A DNA stretch of 64,000 nt from JBBROS01 sp963792675 (GTDB lineage Bacteria; Pseudomonadota; Alphaproteobacteria; Acetobacterales; Acetobacteraceae). Where the stretch lies: NCBI GenBank assembly GCA_963792675.1, contig CAWBWT010000002.1, positions 2,728,001 through 2,792,000 on the forward strand. The letters are read 5' to 3'. A program made the translations under genes and the position numbers. Positions within the stretch are counted from its first letter, which is position 1; each line of letters begins with the position of its first letter. The notes below the pieces were generated by a model, which had not been told where the DNA came from, did no database searches, and was given only the letters and a program-made list of their open reading frames with translations. This document shows, one piece after another, positions 53,111 to 62,704 of this stretch.

Positions 53111-54547
53111 ATGTCCATGACTTCGACGACGAAGCCGCCAACCAATCGCTGGCTGCAGCTGGTGCTTGGCGTGGTCTGCATGATGCTGATCGCCAACCTG
53201 CAATACGGCTGGACCTTGTTCGTCCAGCCGATCCGCAAGACGCAGGGCTGGAGCGTCGCCGAAATCCAGTGGGCGTTCAGCATCTTCATCGCGCTCGAGA
53301 CCTGGCTGACCCCGGCCGGCGGTTGGCTGGTCGACACGCTCGGGCCGCGGCGCGGGCCGAAAGTGTCGGTGGCGCTCGGCGGCGTGATGGTGGCGGTCGG
53401 CTGGACGCTGAACGCCTACGCCGCGTCGCTCACGGTGCTGTATCTCGGCGCCGTCATGTCGGGCATCGGCGCCGGGTTCATCTACGCGACCTGCGTGGGT
53501 GCTGCAGTGAAGTGGTTCCCGGACCGGCGCGGACTCGCGGTCGGCCTGACCGCGGCCGGGTTCGGCGCCGGCGCCGCGGTGACCGTCATCCCGATCAAGA
53601 TGATGATCGAAAGCAGCGGCTACGCGCATACCTTCCTGGTGTTCGGCATCGTGCAGGGCGTGCTGCTGTTCGTGTTCGCCTGGTTCCTGCGGGCGCCGGA
53701 GCCCGGCGAGGTGCCGGCCGCGACCGTGTCCAAGAACATCCAGCAATCGGCGCGCAGCTTCACGCCGGGCGAGGTGCTGCGCAGCCCGATCTTCTGGCTG
53801 CTGTACGTGATGTTCGTGATGGTGTCGTCGAGCGGCCTGATGGCGACGGCGCAGCTGGCGCTGATCGCGTCCGACTTCGGCATCGACAAGATGGTGCTGT
53901 TCGCCGGCGCCTCCACCTTGGCGGTGGCGTTGGTGGTGGACAACATCGCCAATGGCGGCGCGCGGCCGTTCTTCGGCTGGGTGTCGGACCGGATCGGTCG
54001 CGAGAACACGATGATCATCGCCTTCGGGCTCGGCGGCGTCAGCTATCTGGCGCTGGGCACGGTCGGCAACAATCCGTGGCTGTTCGTGCTGTTCGCGGCG
54101 CTGATCTTCTTCACCTGGGGCGAGATCTTCAGTCTGTTCCCCTCTACCTGCACCGACGCGTTCGGCTCCAAATATGCGACGGTGAATGCGAGCCTGCTCT
54201 ACACCGCCAAGGGCACGTCCGCGTTGCTGGTGCCGGTCGCCAACCTGATCAAGACCTCGACCGGAAGCTGGTGGGCGGTGTTCATGGTGGCCGCGGCCAT
54301 GAACTTCATCGTGGTGGGACTGGCGCTGTTCGTGCTGAAGCCGATGCGCCGGTCGCAGGCGGTTATGCCGGTGATGGCGCGGGAGTCGGTGGCGCGGCAG
54401 CTAGATGGGAGTCGACGGATCCAGGGGCTCTGCCCCTGGATCCAGCTGGGCCGCACCCCAGCGCCGGCGTTCAGAGTAGGTCGGTATCCAGCGCGTAGCC
54501 GGCCGCGCGCACCGTCCGGACCACGTCCAGCTCGCCGTCGCCGTTGA
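53111..54547 (+). CDS. MFS transporter, OxlT (oxalate/formate antiporter)-like
   Basis: Inner-membrane carrier with 12 predicted helices, starting NRWLQLVLGVVCMMLIANLQYGW. The Shine-Dalgarno GGGAGGA precedes the ATG. Family features: YGWTLFVQPIRKTQGWS near 36, and the MFS loop motifs GGWLVDTLGPRRG near 72 and GWVSDRIGREN near 292. Likely exchanges external oxalate for internal formate. The C-terminal ~47 residues (after ESVARQ) are arginine/proline-rich and do not look like carrier sequence. They read through a strong hairpin and 77 bases into phoB on the other strand; a TAG at 54402-54404 in the +1 frame, just before the hairpin, may be the true stop (430 residues). Confidence 0.88.
   Translation: MSMTSTTKPPTNRWLQLVLGVVCMMLIANLQYGWTLFVQPIRKTQGWSVAEIQWAFSIFIALETWLTPAGGWLVDTLGPRRGPKVSVALGGVMVAVGWTLNAYAASLTVLYLGAVMSGIGAGFIYATCVGAAVKWFPDRRGLAVGLTAAGFGAGAAVTVIPIKMMIESSGYAHTFLVFGIVQGVLLFVFAWFLRAPEPGEVPAATVSKNIQQSARSFTPGEVLRSPIFWLLYVMFVMVSSSGLMATAQLALIASDFGIDKMVLFAGASTLAVALVVDNIANGGARPFFGWVSDRIGRENTMIIAFGLGGVSYLALGTVGNNPWLFVLFAALIFFTWGEIFSLFPSTCTDAFGSKYATVNASLLYTAKGTSALLVPVANLIKTSTGSWWAVFMVAAAMNFIVVGLALFVLKPMRRSQAVMPVMARESVARQLDGSRRIQGLCPWIQLGRTPAPAFRVGRYPARSRPRAPSGPRPARRRR
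54417..54443. terminator. Perfect 12-bp hairpin, bidirectional terminator candidate
   Basis: GGATCCAGGGGC, a three-base TCT loop, and the exact complement. It lies 27 bases beyond the convergent phoB stop and would end both transcripts, but as the sequence stands it is inside the MFS reading frame, which suggests that frame is wrong at its end. Confidence 0.75.
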
Positions 54548-55178
54548 TGCTCTTGCGCAGGCGGCGAATGTGGACGTCCACCGTGCGCGGCTCCACGTGG
54601 ATGTCCGGGCCCCACACCGAGTTCAGCAGTTCCTCCCGCGAGAACACCCGGCGGGGATGCTGCATCAGGAACTCCAGCAGGCGGAACTCGGTCGGCCCGA
54701 GATGGATCGGCCGGCCGTTGCGCTGCACCCGATGCGCGGTGAGGTCCATGACGATGTCGTGGAACTCGTGCTGGCCGCGCACCGGCACGGCGCCGGAGCG
54801 GCGCAGCAAGGCCCGCATCCGCGCGAGCAGCGACTCCATGCTGAACGGCTTGGTGATGTAGTCGTCGGCCCCGGTGTTAAGTCCGCGCACCGCGTCCTGG
54901 TCCTCGGTCCTGGCGGTCACCATGATCACCGGCAGGTCGCGCGTCTGCGGCCGGCGGCGGATCTGCCGGCATACCTCGATGCCCGACATGGCCGGCAGCA
55001 TCCAATCCAGCAGCACGATATCCGGCTGCGCCTCGGCGATGCGGGTCAGCGCCTCCTGCCCGTCCACCGCCTCGTCGACCAGGAACCCTTGCTTTTCCAG
55101 GTTGTAACGCAGCATTGTCGCGAGCGCCGCCTCATCCTCGACGACGAGCACGGTGGGCTTCGAAGCGCCGGCCATCAT
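54471..55178 (-). CDS. phoB: Phosphate regulon response regulator
   Basis: 235 residues. OmpR-type: receiver domain at 1-125 with the phosphoryl-accepting Asp58 in DIVLLDWMLP, Thr in VIMVTARTED near 86, and Lys in DYITKPFSMESLL near 109. The winged-helix DNA-binding domain spans ~135-232 (LGPTEFRLLEFLMQHPRRVFSREELLNSVWG, RTVDVHIRRLRK). It starts inside the end of phoU (4-base overlap). No phoR gene is near, so its kinase is encoded elsewhere. Confidence 0.95.
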   Translation of the reverse strand: MMAGASKPTVLVVEDEAALATMLRYNLEKQGFLVDEAVDGQEALTRIAEAQPDIVLLDWMLPAMSGIEVCRQIRRRPQTRDLPVIMVTARTEDQDAVRGLNTGADDYITKPFSMESLLARMRALLRRSGAVPVRGQHEFHDIVMDLTAHRVQRNGRPIHLGPTEFRLLEFLMQHPRRVFSREELLNSVWGPDIHVEPRTVDVHIRRLRKSINGDGELDVVRTVRAAGYALDTDLL

Positions 55179-55906
55179 GCCTCGGTCCCTTCCTGACGCT
55201 GCCGCACCACGGCGTAGGACGATCCGTCGCCTTTCGGCCGCTCCTCAGTCAGCGCCTCGCCGGTCACGGCATAATGCACGGTCTCGGCGATGTTGGTGGC
55301 GTGGTCGCCGATCCGCTCGAGGTTCTTGGCAATGAACAGCAGATGCGTGCACGGCGTGATGCTGCGCGCATCCTCCATCATGTAGGTGACGAGCTCGCGG
55401 AATATGGAGTTGTAGAGGTCGTCGATCGCCTGGTCGCTCTGCCAGACTTGCACCGCTTTCTTGTCGTCGTTCTCGCCGACCGCATCGATCACGAGGCGAA
55501 GGTTCTCCTGCACCAGCCGCGACATCGCGGCCAGGCCGGACAGGCTGAACGGGGTGCTGAACTGCGACAGCACGATCGACCGCTTGGCGACGTTCTTGGC
55601 GTAGTCACCGATCCGTTCCATCGCCGCGGTGATCTTCAAGGCGGCGACGATCTGCCGCAGGTCGCTGGCCATCGGCTGGCGCAGGGCCAGCATGCGGATC
55701 ACGTACTGCTCGGCTTGCCGCTCGAGCGCGTCGACCTCCCGGTCCTGCTCGACCGCGCGGCTCGCTTTGGCGGTGTCGCCGGTGGCGATCGCCTCGGTGG
55801 CCAGCGCCACCTGGCTCTCGACGATCCCGCCCATCTCGGCCAGCAAGTCGCGCAGCCGGTCGAGTTCCTGGGCGTAGCTTTTGACGATGTGCTGAGCTCC
55901 AGACAT
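55175..55906 (-). CDS. phoU: Phosphate transport regulator
   Basis: 243 residues, all-helical, with two PhoU repeats (metal-binding E/D-x3-D-type helices, e.g. MERIGDYAKNVAKRS near 96 and NLERIGDHATNIAETVHY near 194). It dampens PhoR/PhoB signalling and Pst uptake. It begins 18 bases after the pstB stop and overlaps phoB. Confidence 0.95.
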   Translation of the reverse strand: MSGAQHIVKSYAQELDRLRDLLAEMGGIVESQVALATEAIATGDTAKASRAVEQDREVDALERQAEQYVIRMLALRQPMASDLRQIVAALKITAAMERIGDYAKNVAKRSIVLSQFSTPFSLSGLAAMSRLVQENLRLVIDAVGENDDKKAVQVWQSDQAIDDLYNSIFRELVTYMMEDARSITPCTHLLFIAKNLERIGDHATNIAETVHYAVTGEALTEERPKGDGSSYAVVRQRQEGTEA

Positions 55907-55923
55907 GTCGCGGTTCCCTTCCC

Positions 55924-56787
<864 letters not shown>

Positions 56788-56791
56788 TGTC

Positions 56792-57683
56792 TCAACTCCG
56801 CTTGCGCAGCACGATTCGCGCCACGACGTTGATTGCCAAGACGCCGATCGTAATCAGCAGCGCGCCGACCCAGGCGAGATCAACCCACTCGCTGAATGCC
56901 GACCCGGCATACTGATAGATCGTGACCGGCAGGCTGCTCATGGGCTGGTTCAGGCTGAGCGACCAGTTCAGGTTGCCGAGCGACGTGAACAGCAGCGGCG
57001 CCGTCTCGCCCGCCACCCGCGCCACCGCCAGCAGCACGCCCGTCAGGATACCGTCCAACGCCGCGCGGTAGCAGACGAACACGATCGACTTCCACTTCGG
57101 CGCGCCCAGTGCGACCGCCGCCTCGCGCAGCGCCGTCGGGATCAGCCGCAGCATGTCCTCGGTGGTGCGGACGACGATCGGGATGACCAGCATCGCCAGC
57201 GCCGCGCACCCGGCCCAGCCGGAGAACCCGCCGAACGGGGACACCGCGATCTGGTAAACGAACAGGCCGATCAGGATGCTCGGCGCCGACAGCAGCACGT
57301 CGGACACGAACCGCACCGCTTCGCCCAACCTCGAGCCGGCCGCGTACTCGGACAGGTAGGTGCCGACCATGAGCCCGATCGGGGTGCCGATCGCAGTGCC
57401 GAGCGCGGTCTGGATCAGGCTGCCGATGATGGCGTTCAGCAATCCGCCCTGGCTGCCGGGCGGGAGCGTCATGTGGGTGAACACGGTCGGACGCAGGCCG
57501 TCGAAGCCGCGCCAGATCAACGTGAACAGGATCGACACCAGGAACAACAGCCCGATCAGCGTTGCCACCCAGCACAGCGCCTCGCACTACCCGGTCCACG
57601 AAGCGGCGCCGGGTCCCGAGCCGCCGGGCGACAGCGTCGCTGCGAGCGGGTTGCGAGAGTGCCCCGCCGGTGGTGGCGCTCAT
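56792..57683 (-). pseudogene. pstA: Phosphate ABC transporter permease, +1 frameshift near the N terminus
   Basis: The proper start is the ATG at 57683, which overlaps the pstC stop (ATGA) and reads MSATTGGALSQPARSDAV through RRRFVDRV. The membrane part (VATLIGLLFLVSILFTLIW onward, six helices, EAA loop near AVALGAPKWKSIVFVCYRA) lies in a different frame. The span is 3n+1 bases; removing one base near 57586-57590 would join DRV to EALCWVATLIG, giving 296 residues. As written, translation could only begin at an internal GTG near 57568 (258 residues), which keeps all helices but loses the cytosolic N terminus. Given its essential position in the operon, a sequence error is likely. Confidence 0.85.
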
Positions 57684-58642
57684 ACCTTCACCCTCGGCCG
57701 CAGCAGCAGCCGCGAGATCGCCAGCACGATGAACGAGATCACGAACAGGGTGAAGCCGAGCGCCAGCAGCGCCGACAGTTTCAGGCTGCCGGCCGGGCTT
57801 TCGGGGAATTCGAGCGCGACCAGCGAGGCGATCGTGTTGCCCGGACCGAACAGGCTCGAGGTGATCCGGTTGGTGTTGCCGATCACGAACGTCACCGCCA
57901 TCGTCTCACCCAGCGCCCGGCCCAGCCCCAGCATGATCCCACCGACCACCGAAACCCGCGTGTAGGGCAGGACGATCGAACGCATCACCTCCCAGGTGGT
58001 GCAGCCGACGCCATAGGCGCTTTCCTTGAACACCGGCGGCACGGTGAGGAATACGTCGCGCATCGTGGCCGCGATGAAGGGAACGACCATGATCGCCAGG
58101 ATCAGGGCGGCGGTGAAAATGCCGGTGCCGAAGGGCGGGCCCTGGAACAGCCAGCCGATCACCGGCCATTCGCCGACAAAGTCGATCAAGGTCGGCTGGA
58201 ACCATTGTGCCATGAACGGCACGATGACGAAGAAGCCCCACATGCCGTAGATGATCGACGGCACCGCGGCGAGCAGCTCGATGGCGGTGCCGACCGGCCG
58301 GCGCACCCAAGCAGGCGCCAGCTCGGTGAGGAAGAATGCGATCCCAAACGCGACCGGCACCGCCAGCAGCAACGCCAGCACGGAGGTGATCAGCGTCCCG
58401 TAGATCGAGACCGCGCCGCCGTAGATCTCCTGCACCGGATCCCAATTCGTGTCGGTCAGGAAGCCGGGACCGAACGCACGGAACGCCGGCAGGCCGCCGA
58501 CGAACAGGGTCACGATGATCGCGCCGAGCAGCAGCAGCACAAACACGCCAGCCACGCGGGCCAGCGTCGCGAATACGAGGTCGCCCACGTTGACGGTTGC
58601 GGAGCGGGCCTTGAACGAAGGTCCGGCGACGGCCTGGGACAC
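57680..58642 (-). CDS. pstC: Phosphate ABC transporter permease
   Basis: 320 residues with six membrane helices, the first at about 29-53 (VAGVFVLLLLGAIIVTLFVGGL). The EAA-type cytosolic loop lies near 205-230 (SAYGVGCTTWEVMRSIVLPY), followed by GGIMLGLGRALGETMAV, a PstC hallmark. It forms the phosphate channel with PstA. The stop overlaps the pstA ATG; the gene lies 66 bases behind pstS. Confidence 0.95.
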   Translation of the reverse strand: MSQAVAGPSFKARSATVNVGDLVFATLARVAGVFVLLLLGAIIVTLFVGGLPAFRAFGPGFLTDTNWDPVQEIYGGAVSIYGTLITSVLALLLAVPVAFGIAFFLTELAPAWVRRPVGTAIELLAAVPSIIYGMWGFFVIVPFMAQWFQPTLIDFVGEWPVIGWLFQGPPFGTGIFTAALILAIMVVPFIAATMRDVFLTVPPVFKESAYGVGCTTWEVMRSIVLPYTRVSVVGGIMLGLGRALGETMAVTFVIGNTNRITSSLFGPGNTIASLVALEFPESPAGSLKLSALLALGFTLFVISFIVLAISRLLLRPRVKV

Positions 58643-58708
58643 GGTTACTCCTTGAGGGTCAGGAACCCGGCAGCCGGCACGCAGGCCAGCCGCCGAGCCA
58701 GTTCGGTG

Positions 58709-59731
58709 TTACTTGACTTCGGCCTTGATTGCCGCGCGGGCCCGGTCCTGCACCGTCTTGGGCAGCGGGATGTAGTCGAGGCTGGTCGCGATCGACCCGC
58801 CGCTGCTGTAAGCCCAGTCGACGAACTTGGCGACACTGGCCGCGCGAGCCGGATCCTTCGGGTTCTTCGGCAGCAGCAAGAAGGTCGCCGAAACGATCGG
58901 CCAGGTGTTGGCGCCGGGCTGATCGACCAAACTGACGGCGAAGTTCTTGGCCCCGGCCCAATCGGCGCTCGAGGCCGCCGCGGTGAACGTCTCGATCGTT
59001 GGCTTCACGAACTCGCCGGCCTTGTTGCGGAGCTGGGTGGTCTTCAGCTTGTTCTGCGTCGCATAGGCGTTCTCGACGTAGCCGATGCCGCCGCGGGTGT
59101 TCTTCACCGTGCCGGCAACACCGTCATTGCCTTTGGCGCCGGCGCCGGCCGGCCACTTGACGCTGGTATTGGCGCCGACCGATTGCTTCCACTCCGGGCT
59201 TACGGCCGACAAATAGCTGGTGAAGACGAACGAGGTGCCGGATGCGTCGGCCCGGTAAACCGGCGCGATCGCCAGGCTCGGCAGCTTCGCGTCGCGGTTC
59301 AACTCGACGAGCTTGGGGTCGTTCCATTTCGTGATCTTGCCGGCGTAGATCTCGGCCAGCAGCTCGCCCGTCAGCTTCAGCTCGTCGGTCCCGATGCCCG
59401 GCAGGTTCACGATCGGCACCACCGCCCCCATCACCGTCGGGATCTGCAGGATCTTGTTCTGTTCAAGCTTGGCGTCGTCCATCGGGGCGTCGGACGCGCC
59501 GAAATCGACGGTGCGGTTGATGATCTGGTTCTGGCCGCCGCCCGATCCGATCGCCTGATAGTTGAGCTCGACCCCGACAGCCGCCTTCGCCGCCTCGCCC
59601 CACTTGGCATAGACGGGCGCCGGGAAGGTCGCGCCGGCACCGGTGATCTGCTGCGCCAGCGCCGGAGCAGCGACGAATGGTGCCGCGGCGACGGCGACGG
59701 CGACGGCGAGAAGCGCAGAGTTGAATTTCAT
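58709..59731 (-). CDS. pstS: Phosphate-binding periplasmic protein
   Basis: 340 residues with a signal peptide (MKFNSALLAVAVAVAAAPFV, cleavage near APALA-Q). The mature start QITGAGATFPAPVYAKWGEA is the classical PstS phosphate site (ATFPAP). Further ligand residues are in GSGGGQNQI near 62 and RADASGTSFVFTSYL near 160. Strong GGAGGA upstream of the ATG. First gene of the operon, behind a Pho box. Confidence 0.96.
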   Translation of the reverse strand: MKFNSALLAVAVAVAAAPFVAAPALAQQITGAGATFPAPVYAKWGEAAKAAVGVELNYQAIGSGGGQNQIINRTVDFGASDAPMDDAKLEQNKILQIPTVMGAVVPIVNLPGIGTDELKLTGELLAEIYAGKITKWNDPKLVELNRDAKLPSLAIAPVYRADASGTSFVFTSYLSAVSPEWKQSVGANTSVKWPAGAGAKGNDGVAGTVKNTRGGIGYVENAYATQNKLKTTQLRNKAGEFVKPTIETFTAAASSADWAGAKNFAVSLVDQPGANTWPIVSATFLLLPKNPKDPARAASVAKFVDWAYSSGGSIATSLDYIPLPKTVQDRARAAIKAEVK

Positions 59732-59829
59732 GATTCCTCCAATCGGCAGTCTGCGGCGCTGAGGGCGCGCCGGCAGCGGACCCTCCGCAAGGTCCGTCGT
59801 GCCCGGAACCTAGGCGCAGCTTGCAACCA

Positions 59830-59862
59830 AACAATTGCAGATTTGTTACCGTTCGATGACAG
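59830..59862 (-). promoter_or_regulatory. Pho box with three 11-bp units upstream of pstS
   Basis: On the minus strand, CTGTCATCGAA, CGGTAACAAAT and CTGCAATTGTT are three consecutive 11-base units. Each begins with a version of the PhoB half-site CTGTCAT (the first is a perfect 7/7). They lie about 100 bases upstream of the pstS start and fit binding of PhoB dimers under phosphate limitation; a third unit would overlap the -35 region. Confidence 0.8.
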
Positions 59863-59886
59863 GAGCCATGGCGTGAGACGCGCGCG

Positions 59887-60786
59887 CTAGAGAAGATCCT
59901 GTATCGTCCGGACGAGAACTTTCGGCCGTTCCTGGGGCAGGTTGTGGCCGACCCCCGCCACGATCTCCCGGCGCAGCAGGCGGGTGAACCGGCGCGCGTC
60001 GGCTGATCCGGCGGCCGACATAGCCACCCCGGCGGCTGGCGCGACCCCGTCCTCGCCGCCTTCCAGCACAACCGTCGGCACCCTGATCGCCGGCTGCGCC
60101 GCGAGCGCCGCCTCGATTGGTTCGAGCGCCGGGTCGCCCGGTGCGTAACCGAAGCGGTGCCGATAGGATTGCAGCACCACGTCCACCCAGTCCGGGTTGT
60201 CGAACGTCGCGGCGCTTCGCTCGAACGTCGCGCCGTCGAATGCCCAGCTCGGCGACCACAGCCGCCACAGCAAGCGACAGATGCCGCGGCGGTTCTGCCG
60301 CAGCCCGGCCTCCCCGCGCGGCGTGTGGAAATAGTACTGATACCACCAACGCCATTCCTGTTCAGCCTGACCCGGCTCGGCGCTGCGTGCGATATCCTGG
60401 ATATTGTAGCCGCCTATGGTGACCAAAGCCTTAACCCGCTCCGGCCATAATGCGGCCGTGATGCAGGCGCCGCGCCCGCCCCAATCGTATCCGGCCAGCA
60501 CCGCGCGCTCGATCCCGAGCGCGTCCATCAAGGCGCGAACATCGGCGCCCAACGCGGCCTGCTGGCCGGAGCGCGGCGTGTCGGCGGACAAGAACCGCGT
60601 CGGCCCATATCCGCGCAGATGCGGCACCACGACCCGGCAACCCGATGCGGCCAGCGCCGGCGCAACCTCGGCGTAGGCGTCGATCGAGTACGGAAACCCG
60701 TGCAGCAGCAGGACCGGCGTGCCGTCGGGCGGCCCGCTCTGCTCGAAGCCGATCTCCAACGTCGAGGTCCGCACCGTGTCCGTCAT
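59887..60786 (-). CDS. Alpha/beta hydrolase, epoxide-hydrolase/haloalkane-dehalogenase type
   Basis: 299 residues. Oxyanion motif LLLHGFPYS near 27-35, nucleophile elbow LAGYDWGG near 104-111 with Asp as nucleophile (not Ser), and the catalytic His in VAGVGHNLPQE near 280. Asp nucleophiles mark epoxide hydrolases and haloalkane dehalogenases. The cap domain includes WWYQYYFHTPRGEAGL near 155. Substrate unknown. It starts seven bases after the pbpC stop, on the same strand, which is probably fortuitous co-transcription. Confidence 0.87.
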   Translation of the reverse strand: MTDTVRTSTLEIGFEQSGPPDGTPVLLLHGFPYSIDAYAEVAPALAASGCRVVVPHLRGYGPTRFLSADTPRSGQQAALGADVRALMDALGIERAVLAGYDWGGRGACITAALWPERVKALVTIGGYNIQDIARSAEPGQAEQEWRWWYQYYFHTPRGEAGLRQNRRGICRLLWRLWSPSWAFDGATFERSAATFDNPDWVDVVLQSYRHRFGYAPGDPALEPIEAALAAQPAIRVPTVVLEGGEDGVAPAAGVAMSAAGSADARRFTRLLRREIVAGVGHNLPQERPKVLVRTIQDLL

Positions 60787-60793
60787 CGCAGCC

Positions 60794-62704
60794 TCATTGC
60801 ACCCGGACCGGCGCCCGTACCGCGAGCCCGTCCGCATCCAGCACGGTGATGGTATAGAAGCCGGGTCCGTCCGGCGACCAGCCGGCCTCGCGCCGGGCCG
60901 GGGCACCCTCGACCGGGGCGCCATCCACCAAAAACCGCAACGGTCGTCGCCCGCCCATCGCCCGCAGCACGACCAGACCACCGGCGGACAACACGGCCCC
61001 GGCGGGCGGGAACAGCAGTCGCAGCGACGGCTCGGCCGGCATCCCGGACGACGCCGCAACCGGGCGTGCCACGGCGCGAGGCGCCGGGGGCAACAGGTCG
61101 AACAGCCGCGCCAGCAGTGGTAGGGCCATCCCGCGCCCGGTCGCCCCCGGCACCGGCGTGCCGTCGGGACGTCCAACCCAAACGGCCGCCACATGCTGCC
61201 GGTCGAACCCGAACGCCCAGGCGTCGCGTCCGCCCCAGCTGGTCCCGGTCTTCCAGCCGATCCCGACCCGACCGCCGCCCGGGAATGGCTGGGTGAGGAT
61301 CTCGGCCACCAGGCGTTGCGCCTCAGTCTGCGGCGACGCCTGGGACCGTGGACGGCCCTCGATCATCGACAACGGCCCGGCGCCGCCGGCGCTCGCCAGC
61401 CCGGCGTACAGGCCCGCCATCTCCCGCATCGTCAGCCCGGCGCCGCCGAGCGCCAGCGGCAGGGCCGGCTCAGCGCCGGCGGGCAGGCGCGGCTTGGCCC
61501 CGCCTTCGCGCAAGGCGGCGGCGAAGCGGAGCGGCCCGACCTGGTCCAGCAGCGCAACCGCCGGCAGGTTCAGCGACCGTTGCAGCGCTTCGGCCGCCGT
61601 GACCCGCCCGGCATGACCACGGGAGAAGTTCTCCGGCGCATAGTCGCCGAACCGGCGCGGCAGGTCGGTCAACGGCGTGTCCGGCCGCGCCGCCCCCTCT
61701 GCGAACGCCATCGCATACAGGAACGGCTTCAGCGCCGACCCCGGCGAGCGCACCGCCTGCGTCAGGTCGAGCGACCCGGACCGCGCCTCGTCGCCGAACC
61801 GCCCCGAGGCCAAGGCGCGGATCTCCCGCGTGCGGGCGTCCGCGACCAGCAGCGCCAGCGACACCCGCTCCGGCATGGCCGCGAGCTGCTCTGCGGCGAA
61901 CCGCTCCAGCGCCGCCTGCAGTGGCAGGTCCAGCGTCGTCCGCACCACCGCCGCTTCGGCACCGAGCCGCGACACCACCTGCGCCGCGTGGCGCGGGAAC
62001 GGCTGCCGCGTCGAGGGCACCGGCACACCCGCCGCCTCCGCCAGCACCCGGTTGCGCACCGCTTCGGCCCGCGCCGCATGGCGGTCCGGACGCAGTCCCT
62101 CCGGCCGCCGCGGCATGGCGACCAGCAGGGCCGCCTCGGGCGGGTCGAGTGCCGCGGCCGTCGTGCCGAACCACGCCCGCGCACCGGCGCGCACGCCTTC
62201 AAGGTTGCCGCCGTACGGGGCGAGGGTCAGCCAGATGCCGAGCACCCCGGCGCGCCCCAATCGCCATTCGAGCTGCAGCGCCCGCGCCGCCTCGATCAGC
62301 TTGCTGCGCAGCGTGCGCGGCCTGGGCTCCAGCAGCCGCGCCGCTTGCATCGCCAGTGTCGAGCCACCCGAAACGACGTGCCCGGCCCGTACCCATTGCG
62401 CCGCCGCACGCAGCAGCGCTGCCGGGTCCACGCCGGGGTGGGTCCAGAACCGCCGGTCCTCGGTCGCGACCAGCAGGTCGAGGAACGGCCGCGACACGTC
62501 CGCGACGCCGGTCCGCTGCCGCCACACGCCGCCTGGTGCCGGCAACACCGCCAGCAGCCGTCCCTGCCGATCCAGCACCTCGGTCCCGACCGCGTCCACC
62601 CGGGCCAGGTTCGGGGGGAAGGCGCGGTCGAGCGCCCAGGCGGCGGCAACGAGGACGGACACCGCCAGCAGCGCGAGGCCGGCGATGCGCCCGATCCGCG
62701 TCAC
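60794..62704 (-). CDS. pbpC: Penicillin-binding protein 1C
   Basis: 636 residues from a GTG overlapping the preceding macroglobulin stop (GTGA). One N-terminal membrane helix (IAGLALLAVSVLVAAAWAL). Glycosyltransferase domain: EDRRFWTHPGVDP near 76-88 and GGSTLAMQAARLL near 110. Transpeptidase domain: SPGSALKP near 313, SLN near 366 and KTGTSWGGRDAWAFG near 480. A C-terminal BiPBP_C-like domain (from about 560) follows, as in E. coli PbpC. It completes the common pair with the alpha-2-macroglobulin gene. Confidence 0.93.
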   Translation of the reverse strand: MTRIGRIAGLALLAVSVLVAAAWALDRAFPPNLARVDAVGTEVLDRQGRLLAVLPAPGGVWRQRTGVADVSRPFLDLLVATEDRRFWTHPGVDPAALLRAAAQWVRAGHVVSGGSTLAMQAARLLEPRPRTLRSKLIEAARALQLEWRLGRAGVLGIWLTLAPYGGNLEGVRAGARAWFGTTAAALDPPEAALLVAMPRRPEGLRPDRHAARAEAVRNRVLAEAAGVPVPSTRQPFPRHAAQVVSRLGAEAAVVRTTLDLPLQAALERFAAEQLAAMPERVSLALLVADARTREIRALASGRFGDEARSGSLDLTQAVRSPGSALKPFLYAMAFAEGAARPDTPLTDLPRRFGDYAPENFSRGHAGRVTAAEALQRSLNLPAVALLDQVGPLRFAAALREGGAKPRLPAGAEPALPLALGGAGLTMREMAGLYAGLASAGGAGPLSMIEGRPRSQASPQTEAQRLVAEILTQPFPGGGRVGIGWKTGTSWGGRDAWAFGFDRQHVAAVWVGRPDGTPVPGATGRGMALPLLARLFDLLPPAPRAVARPVAASSGMPAEPSLRLLFPPAGAVLSAGGLVVLRAMGGRRPLRFLVDGAPVEGAPARREAGWSPDGPGFYTITVLDADGLAVRAPVRVQ

